64,000 bases of DNA from Cherax quadricarinatus (lineage: Eukaryota; Arthropoda; Malacostraca; Decapoda; Parastacidae), in assembly GCF_038502225.1 (NCBI RefSeq), contig NC_091292.1:44480728-44544727 (forward strand), given 5' to 3'. Below the pieces are notes generated by a model. It worked only from the letters and a program-made list of their open reading frames with translations. It had not been told where the DNA came from and made no database searches. Below are positions 1 through 12,740 of the stretch, piece by piece. The number at the start of each line of letters is the position of its first letter. Position 1 is the stretch's first letter. A program made the position numbers and the translations under genes.

Positions 1-1325
<1,325 letters not shown>

Positions 1326-1356
<31 letters not shown>

Positions 1357-1373
1357 TACATATATATATATAC

Positions 1374-1421
<48 letters not shown>

Positions 1422-1423
1422 TT
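1326..1423. repeat. (TA)n microsatellite with CATA interruptions
   Basis: TA repeats interrupted every 15-25 bases by a single C (ATACATAT). Confidence 0.95.
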
Positions 1424-1426
1424 TTT

Positions 1427-1780
1427 ATTATCACACCGGCCGATTCCCACCAAGGCAGGGTGGCCCGAAAAAGAAAAACTTTCACCATCATTCACTCCAT
1501 CACTGTCTTGCCAGAAGGGTGCTTTACACTACAGTTTTTAAACTGCAACATTAACACCCCTCCTTCAGAGTGCAGGCACTGTACTTCCCATCTCCAGGAC
1601 TCAAGTCCGGCCTGCCGGTTTCCCTGAATCTCTTCATAAATGTTACTTTGCTCACACTCCAACAGCACGTCAAGTATTAAAAACCATTTGTCTCCATTCA
1701 CTCCTATCAAACACGCTCATGCATGGCTGCTGGAAGTCCAAGCCCCTCGAACACAAAACCTCCTTTACCCCCTCCCTCCA
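1427..1780 (-). mobile_element. RTE-like 3' fragment, 5'-truncated
   Basis: Reading leftward, 1780-1670 encodes the extreme C terminus of the RTE-like ORF (KEVL, LDFQQ and [11 protein letters not shown] motifs, then a TGA stop). The family 3'UTR follows and ends at the CCACC/GGTGG hairpin near 1448-1464. The 5' truncation is typical of incomplete reverse transcription. (TA)n lies on both sides. Confidence 0.8.
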
Positions 1781-1928
<148 letters not shown>

Positions 1929-2070
1929 GGTCCACCTCTGGTGTAAATTGTGGGACCCATAGCCTCGGAAAAGTGGATAAAAATTCTTCAAGGAAGAAAA
2001 TTTGGATTTCTTCGTGAAGCCGTTTGAATGTTCCACTTCCCCTACCACCCCATCTTTTCATTCTTTTATA

Positions 2071-2773
2071 GGTATATTTTATTACATAATATGGTACAAA
2101 AGATTTAGAGATGCATTGTTCGTATAAATATGGCAGATGCATAACATGAGGTGTGAGAGATACACGTCTAGTACATATTGTTACGTGTTTGTCACTGATT
2201 ATAATGTAAAAATTTCATCCAGCTCCTCAAAGCTGGAGCGAGCGCCCAAGATACAGCAGGCATTACCCCTCTGAACAGCAGTGCTGAGTCGCTGGAACAG
2301 AAAACTAGCTGTCTTGGGATCCCTAGTTATCCTGGTGAGTCCCTTGAATATCTCCTTAGGGAACTTAGATGCACTCTTTCCTCATGAGCCAAGGGTCTCC
2401 CAGCCTATGGGAACAAACATATAATGATGGGGAAGTTCTCTGTATTTTCTAGACTTTTAGAACTCCCTGAACATGGCAGCTGCCCATCTTTCTTCCCTGG
2501 TGTATTGGAGATGCACATATGTATTGCCACACCATCTGCTTGCCGTCTGTCCAGGCTTGAAGGGTGATACCATCTGGACGCTTTTGGCTGCAATCAGATC
2601 TGTATAGTTGAGGTGGCTCCTTTACTGCTGGGCATCTGGCTGTTGAGAAGTTACTCTTGATGTTATTAACTTCCTCAAGTCTTGCAGTCTTTCTCTCGGA
2701 ATTGCGGCACACAAGACCATGGTACCCCAATCGGTCTGCTGTTTCGCTGCCACAAATACACCTGAGTTCGGCA
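2071..2773 (-). pseudogene. Non-LTR retrotransposon C-terminal fragment with R2-type endonuclease-like domain
   Basis: Read leftward from 2773, the translation has an RCICGS start, a GYHGLVC segment (zinc-knuckle-like Cys/His pattern), REL..NNIKS, AVKEPPQL, QKRPDGITLQ and WTDGKQ. It continues to a 3'UTR that matches the end of the longer relative at 53881-55536, down to the TTATGTAATA tail. The order zinc knuckle then RPDG resembles the restriction-like endonuclease of R2-group elements. The assignment to that group is my inference. The Asp expected after the GKQ strand is Gln here (VWQYIC), and frameshifts occur downstream. Reverse transcriptase is absent because of 5' truncation. An unassigned 140-bp stretch separates it from the (TA)n on its left. 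Confidence 0.6.
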
Positions 2774-2857
2774 AAAATAGAAACTTATTCTAAACTTAGA
2801 AAGAATCCCTTAGAATTTCTTAACAGTAATTTTAATGAAACTATAAAAAGTCTAATT

Positions 2858-2945
2858 TTATTTCGGTCAAACTGGTAAAAGTCTCGAACTAAGATTAAAA
2901 CAACATAAATATAGTATTAGAACTGAACAAGATTCCCAATAATTT
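2858..2945 (+). pseudogene. Penelope-like GIY-YIG endonuclease fragment
   Basis: The short plus-strand frame reads FGQTGKSLELRLKQHKYSIR, close to the GIY-YIG core of the Penelope-like ORF at 18339-18962, whose equivalent is YYGQTGKNLELRLKQHK. Only this block is recognisable. The start of the fragment touches the R2-type fragment. Confidence 0.7.
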
Positions 2946-3920
2946 CTCTGAGTCTAACAGTTCCATATTTTTAAATGGCAACAGAATTTCAAATTTGCAC
3001 CGATGCAGCCTTAATTTATGGGGTATCATCCTTCTTTTTGAATGTGTCAATGTTGATATTTATAGTTTATCAGATAAGGTATTGTTTAGTTACTGAGTTA
3101 AATATCAATATTACAATTTAATAATTTTGGCAAATCGAGACTCAAGGATCCCAATAACAACATTAACTTCACTTTCAACAAAACTCGCCAACACTAAAAG
3201 ATTGAAGCCGATCACAAGAGGAATTTTTCAGCTTTCGTGAGGATTCCATTGATCTCAAGTTTTTTATATTAAACTGGCAAATTTGCCACTACACAAGATA
3301 ACCTTATTAAGGAGCATTATTTCTCTTAAAAGCATCAGCCATTAAATATTGAAGATGTTCAAAGCAGCAATTATTAATCATATTTACAATAATGAGATTT
3401 AATTAAGTAAAAAATCAAACTTGTTTTTTTACATAAAACCGGTAAATGTCCAGCAGCGAACTTAAGTTTCTCTCTGCGTCATCGTCGAATAATGATACAA
3501 CTTTTATATATGTTTAATATACAAGGAGAAGAAACCTTTCGAAGTTACTGAGCCTATTATAGGAAACTTGGAATGGGTTCTGTAACATTGATCATACTGT
3601 GAGGCTCCTAAACAATAATAATTGTGTGATCCTTTATCTTAATTACAGTGAAACAGTGTTGAGAAGTTGAAGACAGCCGGAGAAATGATTCCGAAGTTTT
3701 AAGAAAAGTTTGGTGGAGGTAAAAAAAGCAATGGAAAAAATATTATGAACTGCTTAAAGGTCAGCCATTAGAGATAAAAAAAAATAACCAATTAAACATT
3801 TGTAGAGTTGGTTAGTTTAGGTTGTTTTGCAATAGGTTAATTCCGGTTAGAGAAATTTAAACTATCCTGTAATAAATCATAATTAATTGGTAATATCTGT
3901 TGCTAGTGGGGGAAGATTTA
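2946..3920. other. Unassigned, AT-rich
   Basis: No ORF, repeat or RNA motif that I can support in about 975 bp. The sequence is moderately AT-rich with scattered T and A homopolymers. Confidence 0.6.
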
Positions 3921-5366
3921 CCCCCTGGTGCACTCACCCACCCTGGTGCACTCACCCACCCTGGTGCACTCACCCACCCTGGTGCACTCACCCACCCTGG
4001 TGCACTCACCCACCCTGGTGCACTCACCCACCCTGGTGCACTCACCCACCCTGGTGCACTCACCCACCCTGGTGCACTCACCCACCCTGGTGCACTCACC
4101 CACCCTGGTGCACTCACCCACCCTGCTGCACTCACCCACCCTGGTGCACTCACCCACCCTGGTGCACTCACCCACCCTGGTGCACTCACCCACCCTGGTG
4201 CACTCACCCACCCTGCTGCACTCACCCACCCTGGTGCACTCACCCACCCTGGTGCACTCACCCACCCTGGTGCACTCACCCACCCTGGTGCACTCACCCA
4301 CCCTGCTGCACTCACCCACCCTGGTGCACTCACCCACCCTGGTGCACTCACCCACCCTGGTGCACTCACCCACCCTGGTGCACTCACCCACCCTGCTGCA
4401 CTCACCCACCCTGGTGCACTCACCCACGCTGGTGCACTCACCCACCCTGGTGCACTCACCCACCCTGGTGCACTCACCCACCCTGGTGCACTCACCCACC
4501 CTGCTGCACTCACCCACCCTGGTGCACACACCCACCCTGCTGCACTCACCCACCCTGGTGCACTCACCCACCCTGGTGCACTCACCCACCCTGGTGCACA
4601 CACCTACCCGGGTGCACTCACCCACCCAGGTGCACGCACCCACCCTGGTGCACTCACCCACCCTGGTGCACTCACCCACCCTGGTGCACTCACCCACCCT
4701 GCTGCACTCACCCACCCTGCTGCACTCACCCACCCTGGTGCACTCACCCACCCAGGTGCACTCACCCACCCTGGTGCACTCACCCACCCTGGTGCACTCA
4801 CCCACCCTGGTGCACTCACCCACCCTGCTGCACTCACCCACCCTGGTGCACTCACCCACCCTGGTGCACTCACCTACCCTGGTGCACTCACCCACCCTGG
4901 TGCACTCACCTACCCTGGTGCACTCACCCACCCTGGTGCACTCACCCACCCTGGTGCACTCACCAAACCTGGTGCTCTAACCCACCCTGGTGCACTCACC
5001 CACCCTGGTGCACTCACCGACCCTGGTGCACTCACCCACCCTGGTGCACTCACCTACCCTGGTGCACTCACCCACACTGGTGCACTCACCCACCCTGGTG
5101 CACTCACCCACCCTGGTGCACTCACCCACCCTGGTGCACTCACCCACCCTGGTGCACTCACCCACCCTGGTGCACTCACCCACCCTGGTGCACTCACCCA
5201 CCCTGGTGCACTCACCCACCCTGGTGCACTCACCTACCCTGGTGCACACACCCACCCTGGTGCACTCACCCACCCTGGTGCACTCACCCACCCTGGTGCA
5301 CTCACCCACCCTGGTGCACTCACCCACCCTGGTGCACTCACCCACCCTGGTGCACTCACCCATCCT
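3921..5366. repeat. 18-bp satellite, about 80 units
   Basis: The head-to-tail unit is CACTCACCCACCCTGGTG. Variants include CTGCTG for CTGGTG, CACACA for CACTCA, and CCTACC. Because 18 is divisible by 3, most frames stay open over hundreds of codons, giving Cys/Trp/Thr/His/Pro repeats. These are arithmetic artefacts and not genes. The CTGCTG variant recurs every 90 bp at 4123, 4213, 4303 and 4393, which is a five-unit higher-order repeat. Confidence 0.97.
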
Positions 5367-6100
5367 CTCACTCACCCACCCTCTCACTCACCCACCCCCG
5401 CACTCAACCACCCTCTCACTCACGCACCCTCTCACTCATCCACCCTCTCACTCACCCACCCTCTCACTCACCCACCCTCTCACTCATCCACCCTCTCACT
5501 CACCCCCCCGCTCACACACCCACCCTCTCACTCATCCACCCTCTCACTCACCCACCCTCTCACTCACCCACCCTCTCACTCACCCACCCTCTCACTCACC
5601 CACCCTCTCACTCACCCACCCTCTCACTCATCCACCCTCTCACTCACCCACCCTCTCACTCACCCACCCTCTCACTCACCCACCCTCTCACTCATCCACC
5701 CTCTCACTCACCCACCCTCTCACTCACCCACCCTCTCACTCACCCACCCTCTCACTCATCCACCCTCTCACTCACCCACCCTCTCACTCATCCACCCCCT
5801 CACTCACCCACCCTCTCACTCACCCACCCTCTCACTCATCCACCCCCTCACTCACCCACCCTCTCACTCATCCACCCTCTCACTCACCCACCCTCTCACT
5901 CACTCACCCACCCTCTCACTCACCCACCCTCTCACTCACTCACCCACCCTCTCACTCACCCACCCTCTCACTCATCCACCCTCTCACTCACCCACCCTCT
6001 CACTCACCCACCCTCTCACTCATCCACCCTCTCACTCACCCACCCTCTCACTCACCCACCCTCTCACTCACTCACCCACCCTCTCACTCACCCACCCTCT
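5367..6100. repeat. 16-bp satellite derived from the 18-bp unit, about 46 units
   Basis: The unit is CACTCACCCACCCTCT, with CATCC and CCCCT variants and some units extended by an extra CACT. It continues directly from the 18-bp array. The shared CACTCACCCACCCT core shows common origin; GGTG at the unit end is replaced by CT. Confidence 0.95.
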
Positions 6101-6171
6101 AGAGCACTCACCCACTTCCTTCATTTCTCAATTTTTCTTTGGTTTTGATTAACTGGCTCTGCCTGTCTGTG

Positions 6172-6291
<120 letters not shown>

Positions 6292-7080
6292 CTTGCCACA
6301 AGATTTGTTGTTGTTTACGTAGTCCCTTGCAAGGTCACAAGATTTAATGAACTCAAAATTTTATACATGCAGAATCCTCAATAAATGTCATACATATTTT
6401 TGAAATACTTCTTTTGAAAATGTAGTTTAATAGTTACTTTTCTGGGTTAGTCAAGGCGAGGTTTCTGAGGCTAGACGACTACTTCTTATTATAACATTTC
6501 CAGCCATTTAATTTTTTTTTGCTGCTAATAGAAGAAAAAGGGCAACCAGTTACCTTTTCCAGATATACGTCTACACACGGGTGAAAATATACCGATTACT
6601 TACGTACCAAAAGTATTTGTTACATTTCTACTCCCACCACTAAGCATAAGAGTATATAATCTTGGGCATCGTTCCTGCTCAGAGACTTTATCATCTCAAT
6701 TTTATAGTTCTTGGAGGAATATTAGCATATCACGAGTGCGTTTAGATTACTATAATTCACCCTACACTTCATAAGAGAATACAGGGAACGTGCCACATAT
6801 TCTCCACAGAGCGAACACTAACCAGAAGGTATAGGATTCGTAGTATTGCGTTTCGCTCTCCAGGAACTTTGTCAAACTCCTGGAGAGCGGAACTTTGCCA
6901 CTAAAATTTCACATTAGCTACCCACGTCTCCCTTTACTTAACATGTTGTCGGTAATTCTACCAACAATGTTACAGTGTAGCACTTGCTGTGACTAAACTA
7001 TGTAACAACCGAGCCATCAAAATAACAACCAATTCTTCATCATGAAAATCGTGTCCAATACTGACATCTAGATAAGATAC
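6292..7080. other. Unassigned
   Basis: Mixed-composition sequence without a long ORF or recognised repeat. A local inverted pair, CTCCAGGAACTTTGTC and CTCCTGGAGAGCG, occurs near 6858-6890. I assign no function. Confidence 0.5.
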
Positions 7081-7089
7081 ATATATAAC

Positions 7090-7160
7090 AGTTGGGTATC
7101 ATTAATGTTCAAAAGTTTCGCCTGCACGGTAGGCCTCTTCAGTCGAATACAGAGAAGGCC
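7090..7160 (-). ncRNA. Hammerhead-like motif (degenerate), Penelope-type repeat end?
   Basis: On the minus strand, CTGAAGA (7142-7136) fits the hammerhead core CUGANGA. A GCCT/AGGC hairpin follows, then GAAA (7119-7116). One extra G lies between core and stem, and I cannot place a convincing stem III and cleavage site. Such cores occur at the ends of Penelope-like elements in published work. Calling this one a ribozyme remnant is an inference. Confidence 0.35.
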
Positions 7161-8083
7161 TTAGAAGCAATGAAAAGATATAGATGTTACTAGCCAGTCT
7201 TTCAGCCTGAAGAAGCCCAACTGTGGCAAATGTGTCTTATCAATCAAAAATCTTCGTGCAGAACCATAAGAGCGAGTCTACGATCTCCGCCGGAGTAAAC
7301 TATTTCATGCGGAGAATGTGATAACAAGTACGATAGGAAAAATGTTAGATGTTTGAAAATTAGGCAACGAAAACACAGAAAAACCTGCAGCTGGGATGAT
7401 CACATCGACGCCAGTGTACAGCACAAAGACGATTGTTTTCACCTCAGGAAGTGGAATGAGGCCCGATTAGGTATCCGTTAAAATGATGAAAAGAGACGAA
7501 AATTGCTGGATGCTGCCTTAATTACCACCTTCGATGCAATGCCACAAAGGTTTGCGGCTTCAGTGATCACAAACTTTTACCTATCAGTATAGGTGGCAGG
7601 GCAGCTGGGGATAGGTCATACATTTGGTGGGGCAGCTGGTGACAAGTCATACAGGTAGTGAGGCAGGAAATTCCTCACATGTAGACAAAAAACGGGATCA
7701 GGAATTCAAATAGACACTATACTAACAGTCCATTAAACACTTTCCGACATTTGCATTTTCTGTACAAATTATTCTTGTTGTTGTCGCATCGTATTAATTC
7801 CCTACGTGATCGTGTTACAGAATTCAACTTAAACAGATGCGACATGGATGGGTGCCACCATGAACAAAGAACGTAGAAATCCTATTAGCGTATCACTGAT
7901 ACAAGGAATGGTAGAGATGAGGAAATCCATTCATTGAAAACAGCGGTGATATTCGAGTCCAGGACAGAAGAGACAGCCGATCCAGCGGTGGCAGTGACGG
8001 TGCTGATGACTGAGAAATTCGAAATTGACCAACATGAGACGAAAGTCATGACTCACAAAATTCGTAATGACACGATTGCAAAC
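7161..8083. other. Unassigned
   Basis: About 920 bp without a supported gene. The short open frames have no recognisable motifs. Confidence 0.5.
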
Positions 8084-8203
8084 AAGCCACGGTACGGGTG
8101 GGGACTGAACTCGCTGCTAGGGAGTCGTGAAATTCCATACGCGCCAGTTTGGAGTTTCACGACTCACTAGTCGCGAGTTCAACTCCCACCCGTATCGTGG
8201 TTT
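8084..8203. repeat. Imperfect inverted repeat with 54-bp arms
   Basis: Arms 8084-8137 and 8150-8203 are about 83 % complementary around a 12-bp spacer. The arms contain a tRNA T-arm-like segment (GAGTTCAACTCCC on the right arm), so they may be two inverted copies of a tRNA-derived SINE head. Confidence 0.7.
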
Positions 8204-8585
8204 ATGAGGCGAGAGACTTGTCAGTCGAATGAAACCGGTCACTGAGCTGCCAGACGGAACAGCCTTAATATTTTCAATCATACACTAAACTGAGAGGTAA
8301 TATTTGTAAATAATATCACTCATTTTCGAATTATTTGTTAAGCGTTTCAAAATCTCTTTCGAAGTTTGGTGCCTGTGACAGTATTTGATGAAATAACTTA
8401 TCACTAGCCTGGTGTTTGAGGTTATGGACGTGACTGCCTAGCTTCGGCTACGATCGCCTATTTTACTGGGATCTGGCCCATGGCTTAAGTACTAAGTACT
8501 TTGATGCAGAATGTACAGGTTCGAATCCTACTGTGAACTGAAAGATAATGTTTGTAAATTATTTCGCCAGTTTCCGAACTGTTAA

Positions 8586-8588
<3 letters not shown>
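8204..8588 (+). repeat. Possible SINE debris with a B-box-like segment
   Basis: GGTTCGAATCC at 8518-8528 matches the pol III B box. Two related blocks (near 8286-8335 and 8536-8585) share a TRTTTGTAAATWAT core and end in GTTAA, so a short element appears to be present twice. No convincing A box or tRNA fold is visible, so this is not called as a tRNA gene. Confidence 0.35.
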
Positions 8589-8663
<75 letters not shown>

Positions 8664-8667
8664 GGTT

Positions 8668-8738
<71 letters not shown>

Positions 8739-8742
8739 GGTT

Positions 8743-8780
<38 letters not shown>
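8589..8780. repeat. (TA)n microsatellite in three blocks
   Basis: Three TA tracts are separated by two identical TCTGGTTAAC interruptions, about 75 bp apart. The identical interruptions suggest duplication of a whole (TA)n-plus-spacer unit. Confidence 0.95.
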
Positions 8781-8784
<4 letters not shown>

Positions 8785-9166
8785 GTGCCGAATAGGCAAA
8801 ACTTGCGATCTTGGCTTAAATAGCAACGCTCATCTTGCCATATAGGACAAGCGAAAATTTGTGTATGCAATAATTTCGCCAAAATCATTCTGAACCTAAC
8901 GAAAAAAATATATTTCGCTGTGTTTGTTTAGTATTAAATTACTGTAAACAAATCTAAAATATATTTAGTTGGGTTAGGCTAAAATAAATTGTTCTTGTTA
9001 TAATAAGGTTAGGTAAGTTTTCTAAGATTCTTTTGGTGCAAAATTAAATTTTTTTACAATAGCATTAATGAAAAAAACATATATTTAAACGTATAAGGGA
9101 AAATTTTAGGAAGGACTTAATTTTAAATGAGTTCTTGCTAACTGACCAGTTTTACATATTCGGCAC

Positions 9167-9170
<4 letters not shown>
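8781..9170 (-). mobile_element. 390-bp TIR element (MITE-like), copy 2
   Basis: It has the same termini as the element at 936-1325 (TGTCGTGCCGAATA and TATTCGGCACGACA), exactly the same length and opposite orientation. (TA)n lies on both sides. It is non-coding. Confidence 0.75.

Positions 9171-9248
<78 letters not shown>
9171..9248. repeat. (TA)n microsatellite
   Basis: About 78 bp of TA repeats between the TIR element and a tRNA-derived repeat. Confidence 0.95.
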
Positions 9249-9250
<2 letters not shown>

Positions 9251-9450
9251 CTCGAAAGCAAGCTGCGACTAGCCGGGGGATCGAACCTCTGTTGTTTTAG
9301 CCCTCATGGTGGGAAGAGCGAAAATTCAAGACGCCCTAAACCGCTGGACCATGCAATCCTAGAAACAACATGAGCCCAGTGAACTAGGCCTGCTTCGTGT
9401 GGCGAGGACATACGATGGTGTGGTTGCCTCAAGGCTAATTTCGTTCTGCT
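9249..9450 (-). mobile_element. tRNA-derived SINE (right boundary uncertain)
   Basis: The minus strand carries an A-box-like segment, TGGTCCAGCGGTTTAGG (9352-9336). A B box, GAGGTTCGATCCCCC, lies about 60 bases downstream (9289-9275). The spacing is longer than in a normal tRNA, and an anticodon arm cannot be folded convincingly. A pol III promoter without a functional tRNA indicates a SINE. I cannot see a target duplication. Confidence 0.55.
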
Positions 9451-9473
9451 CCCCGTAGGGAGTAGAATGAAAA

Positions 9474-10996
<1,523 letters not shown>

Positions 10997-11521
10997 TGTA
11001 GTGTGCTAAATTTACTATAAGAATATTTAATAGACAGCAGAAGAAAGAGAGGCAAATTGGTTTCTAAACTGCTGCTTCGTAAGTTATAGAGCTACACAAA
11101 ACTAATTCCCAATTTACTGTTAATAAATCAGTTAATATAGTAAGTAAAAATGGTTGCATAATATAAATTGTTGTATAACTACAACATGTATTGGGTTGGC
11201 TGTAGAGGGTCAGTCATGACAATCAACCACAACTCACTGTGACTCAGTCACTGGTTATCAAAAATCTCCAATTAGGTTTTCAAGCGTAGTTGAAGATACT
11301 ATATAATTTATAGGATTTAAAGGAGACTAAAGAGATTAGTGCAATAAATACTTTTGAAGTGTAAATTTTATTGCAGAAAACTTTGTTTTAAAAATAAATA
11401 CTTTTTTTTACAGTGATATTTCATCTTAAATACGAGACAATGTTTTTATTGCCTTTAGCATGTAACATTAGCAGCCAGACACTTATTGTCATCTGAACTG
11501 TAGAGGCAATACGACCTATGT
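10997..11521. other. Unassigned, AT-rich
   Basis: No ORF or repeat recognised in about 525 bp. Confidence 0.5.
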
Positions 11522-11751
11522 ATTAATAAACTGTCTAAGCAGATCTACGTTCACATGTGTAGTGTTCCAAAAGTAGATTTACGTTTTTTTTTTTTTTTAC
11601 ATATTTTCAAATATAACAAAAAAAAACGTAGATCAATTTTTTTTTACAAGTTTTCAAATGTAAAAAAAGAAAAGAAGATCTACTTTTTTACATACTTTCA
11701 AATGTTGAAAAAACGTAAATCTACGTTTGGACAGTTTAAGGGTTAATAAAT
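11522..11751. mobile_element. Candidate foldback element with AGATYTACGTT modules
   Basis: The left part contains TAAACTGTCTAAGCAGATCT, and its near-reverse-complement lies at about 11711-11738. Inside, a second inverted pair around GTAGATTTACGTT is separated by T-rich and A-rich stretches with repeated ACATATTTTCAAAT modules. The nested symmetry suggests a small TIR or foldback element. It has no coding capacity and no visible target duplication. Confidence 0.45.
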
Positions 11752-11935
11752 AATCCTGTTCTCTGTAGCATAAAGTTTAACAGATATTGACTCCCGATCT
11801 TTCATTTTCGTTTTATGGGCATAATTATGTGTGACGGGTTATCGTTCATCACTGGTAGATTATCTTCAGTTTCACACACACTCGAGCAATCTGCATTAGG
11901 AAATATTCGTATTTTTATAACCCCAAAACGCTTGC

Positions 11936-12130
11936 TCAGTGAGCTCCTCTTAACCTATAGTTCAGTGACAGCAGTCTGCTCACAACAGAATGACCTGGGT
12001 TTAATTCCCGGGTGAAATGAGACGTATGGGCATGTCCGCTTACATCAGCTTCCCTTGTTAACTCACTAGTTACCAGTGGATGGATGTAGGAGTCATTCAG
12101 CTAAAGGGCCACATCATCAAGAAAGAACCA
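11936..12130 (+). mobile_element. Degenerate SINE-like sequence
   Basis: A tRNA T-arm-like segment (CTGGGTTTAATTCCCGGGTG, 11996-12015) is followed by a GACGTATGGGCATGTCCG block and a CTTACA block. The arrangement is like the SINE-type repeat at 50275-50573, which also has a B-box-like start and a long unrelated body. Flanking sequence 11752-11935 and 12131-12263 holds nothing recognised. Confidence 0.4.
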
Positions 12131-12263
12131 TAAAAACAAGGCCCACTTGGTTTTATTAGGCTAACATGGGTTAATAAACTATGAATGGCTTATTCTTCTA
12201 CCAGCATATAGTGCACAACATTAAAACCAGTGTGGTTTATTACACATTACACATTTTAGTGTT

Positions 12264-12421
12264 ATGAAGAATGACTAGTGTAGGTGAAGCTCGTGCTGTA
12301 GAATGACTTGTGTAGGTGAAGCTCGTGCTGTAGAATGACTTGTGTAGGTGAAGCTCGTGCTGTAGAATGACTTGTGTAGGTGAAACTCGTGCTGTAGAAT
12401 GACTTGAGTAGGTGAAGCTCA
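12264..12421. repeat. 32-bp minisatellite, left part (about 5 units)
   Basis: The 32-bp unit contains AATGACTTGTGTAGGTGAAG followed by CTCGTGCTGTAG. The same unit fills 21663-23499, so the LTR element between the two blocks split one array. Confidence 0.95.
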
Positions 12422-12718
12422 TGTCAGCATAGTTGCTGATCCCCTACATGTGTTGTATAGCTTATCTGAGTGTCATAGTACCATCCATATGTTTTACATA
12501 CATGACCCCTTGCTAGGCTCAGTGACTAGCTTGTGTGACATCACGTGATGCCGTTCTGAGCTCTGCACTCCCGGTCTCACTCTCGGTTCTCCACGCTTAG
12601 GCCTTCAGGCAACACAGGGCAGTCTGGGCTCCCCCTCTTACACTCTGGTAATATATGTGTTACCATCCAATAAGTGTGTTTAACTTCAACCATCACATCT
12701 CCACGAACCCTCACAACA
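12422..12718 (+). repeat. 5' LTR
   Basis: 297 bp, starting TGTCAGCATAG and ending CCCTCACAACA. It differs from the 3' LTR at roughly ten positions by eye, so the insertion is not very recent. Confidence 0.85.
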
Positions 12719-12740
12719 AATGGTGGCAGCGGTGGGATCG
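12719..12740 (+). other. Candidate primer-binding site
   Basis: TGGTGGCAGCGGTGGGATC starts three bases after the 5' LTR, where the tRNA primer of reverse transcription binds. I cannot name the tRNA with certainty. Confidence 0.5.

Noticed and set aside
3887..6152. Open frames of about 750 codons encoding Cys/Trp/Thr/His/Pro and Pro/Leu/Thr/His repeats
   Set aside because: They follow from an 18-bp (then 16-bp) tandem repeat lacking stop words; several frames and both strands are open at once, and there is no non-repetitive domain.
8510..8530. tRNA gene suggested by a perfect B box
   Set aside because: No matching A box or cloverleaf around it.
9249..9365. Possible functional tRNA gene
   Set aside because: A and B boxes are present but spacing is too long and acceptor and anticodon arms do not fold; treated as a SINE.
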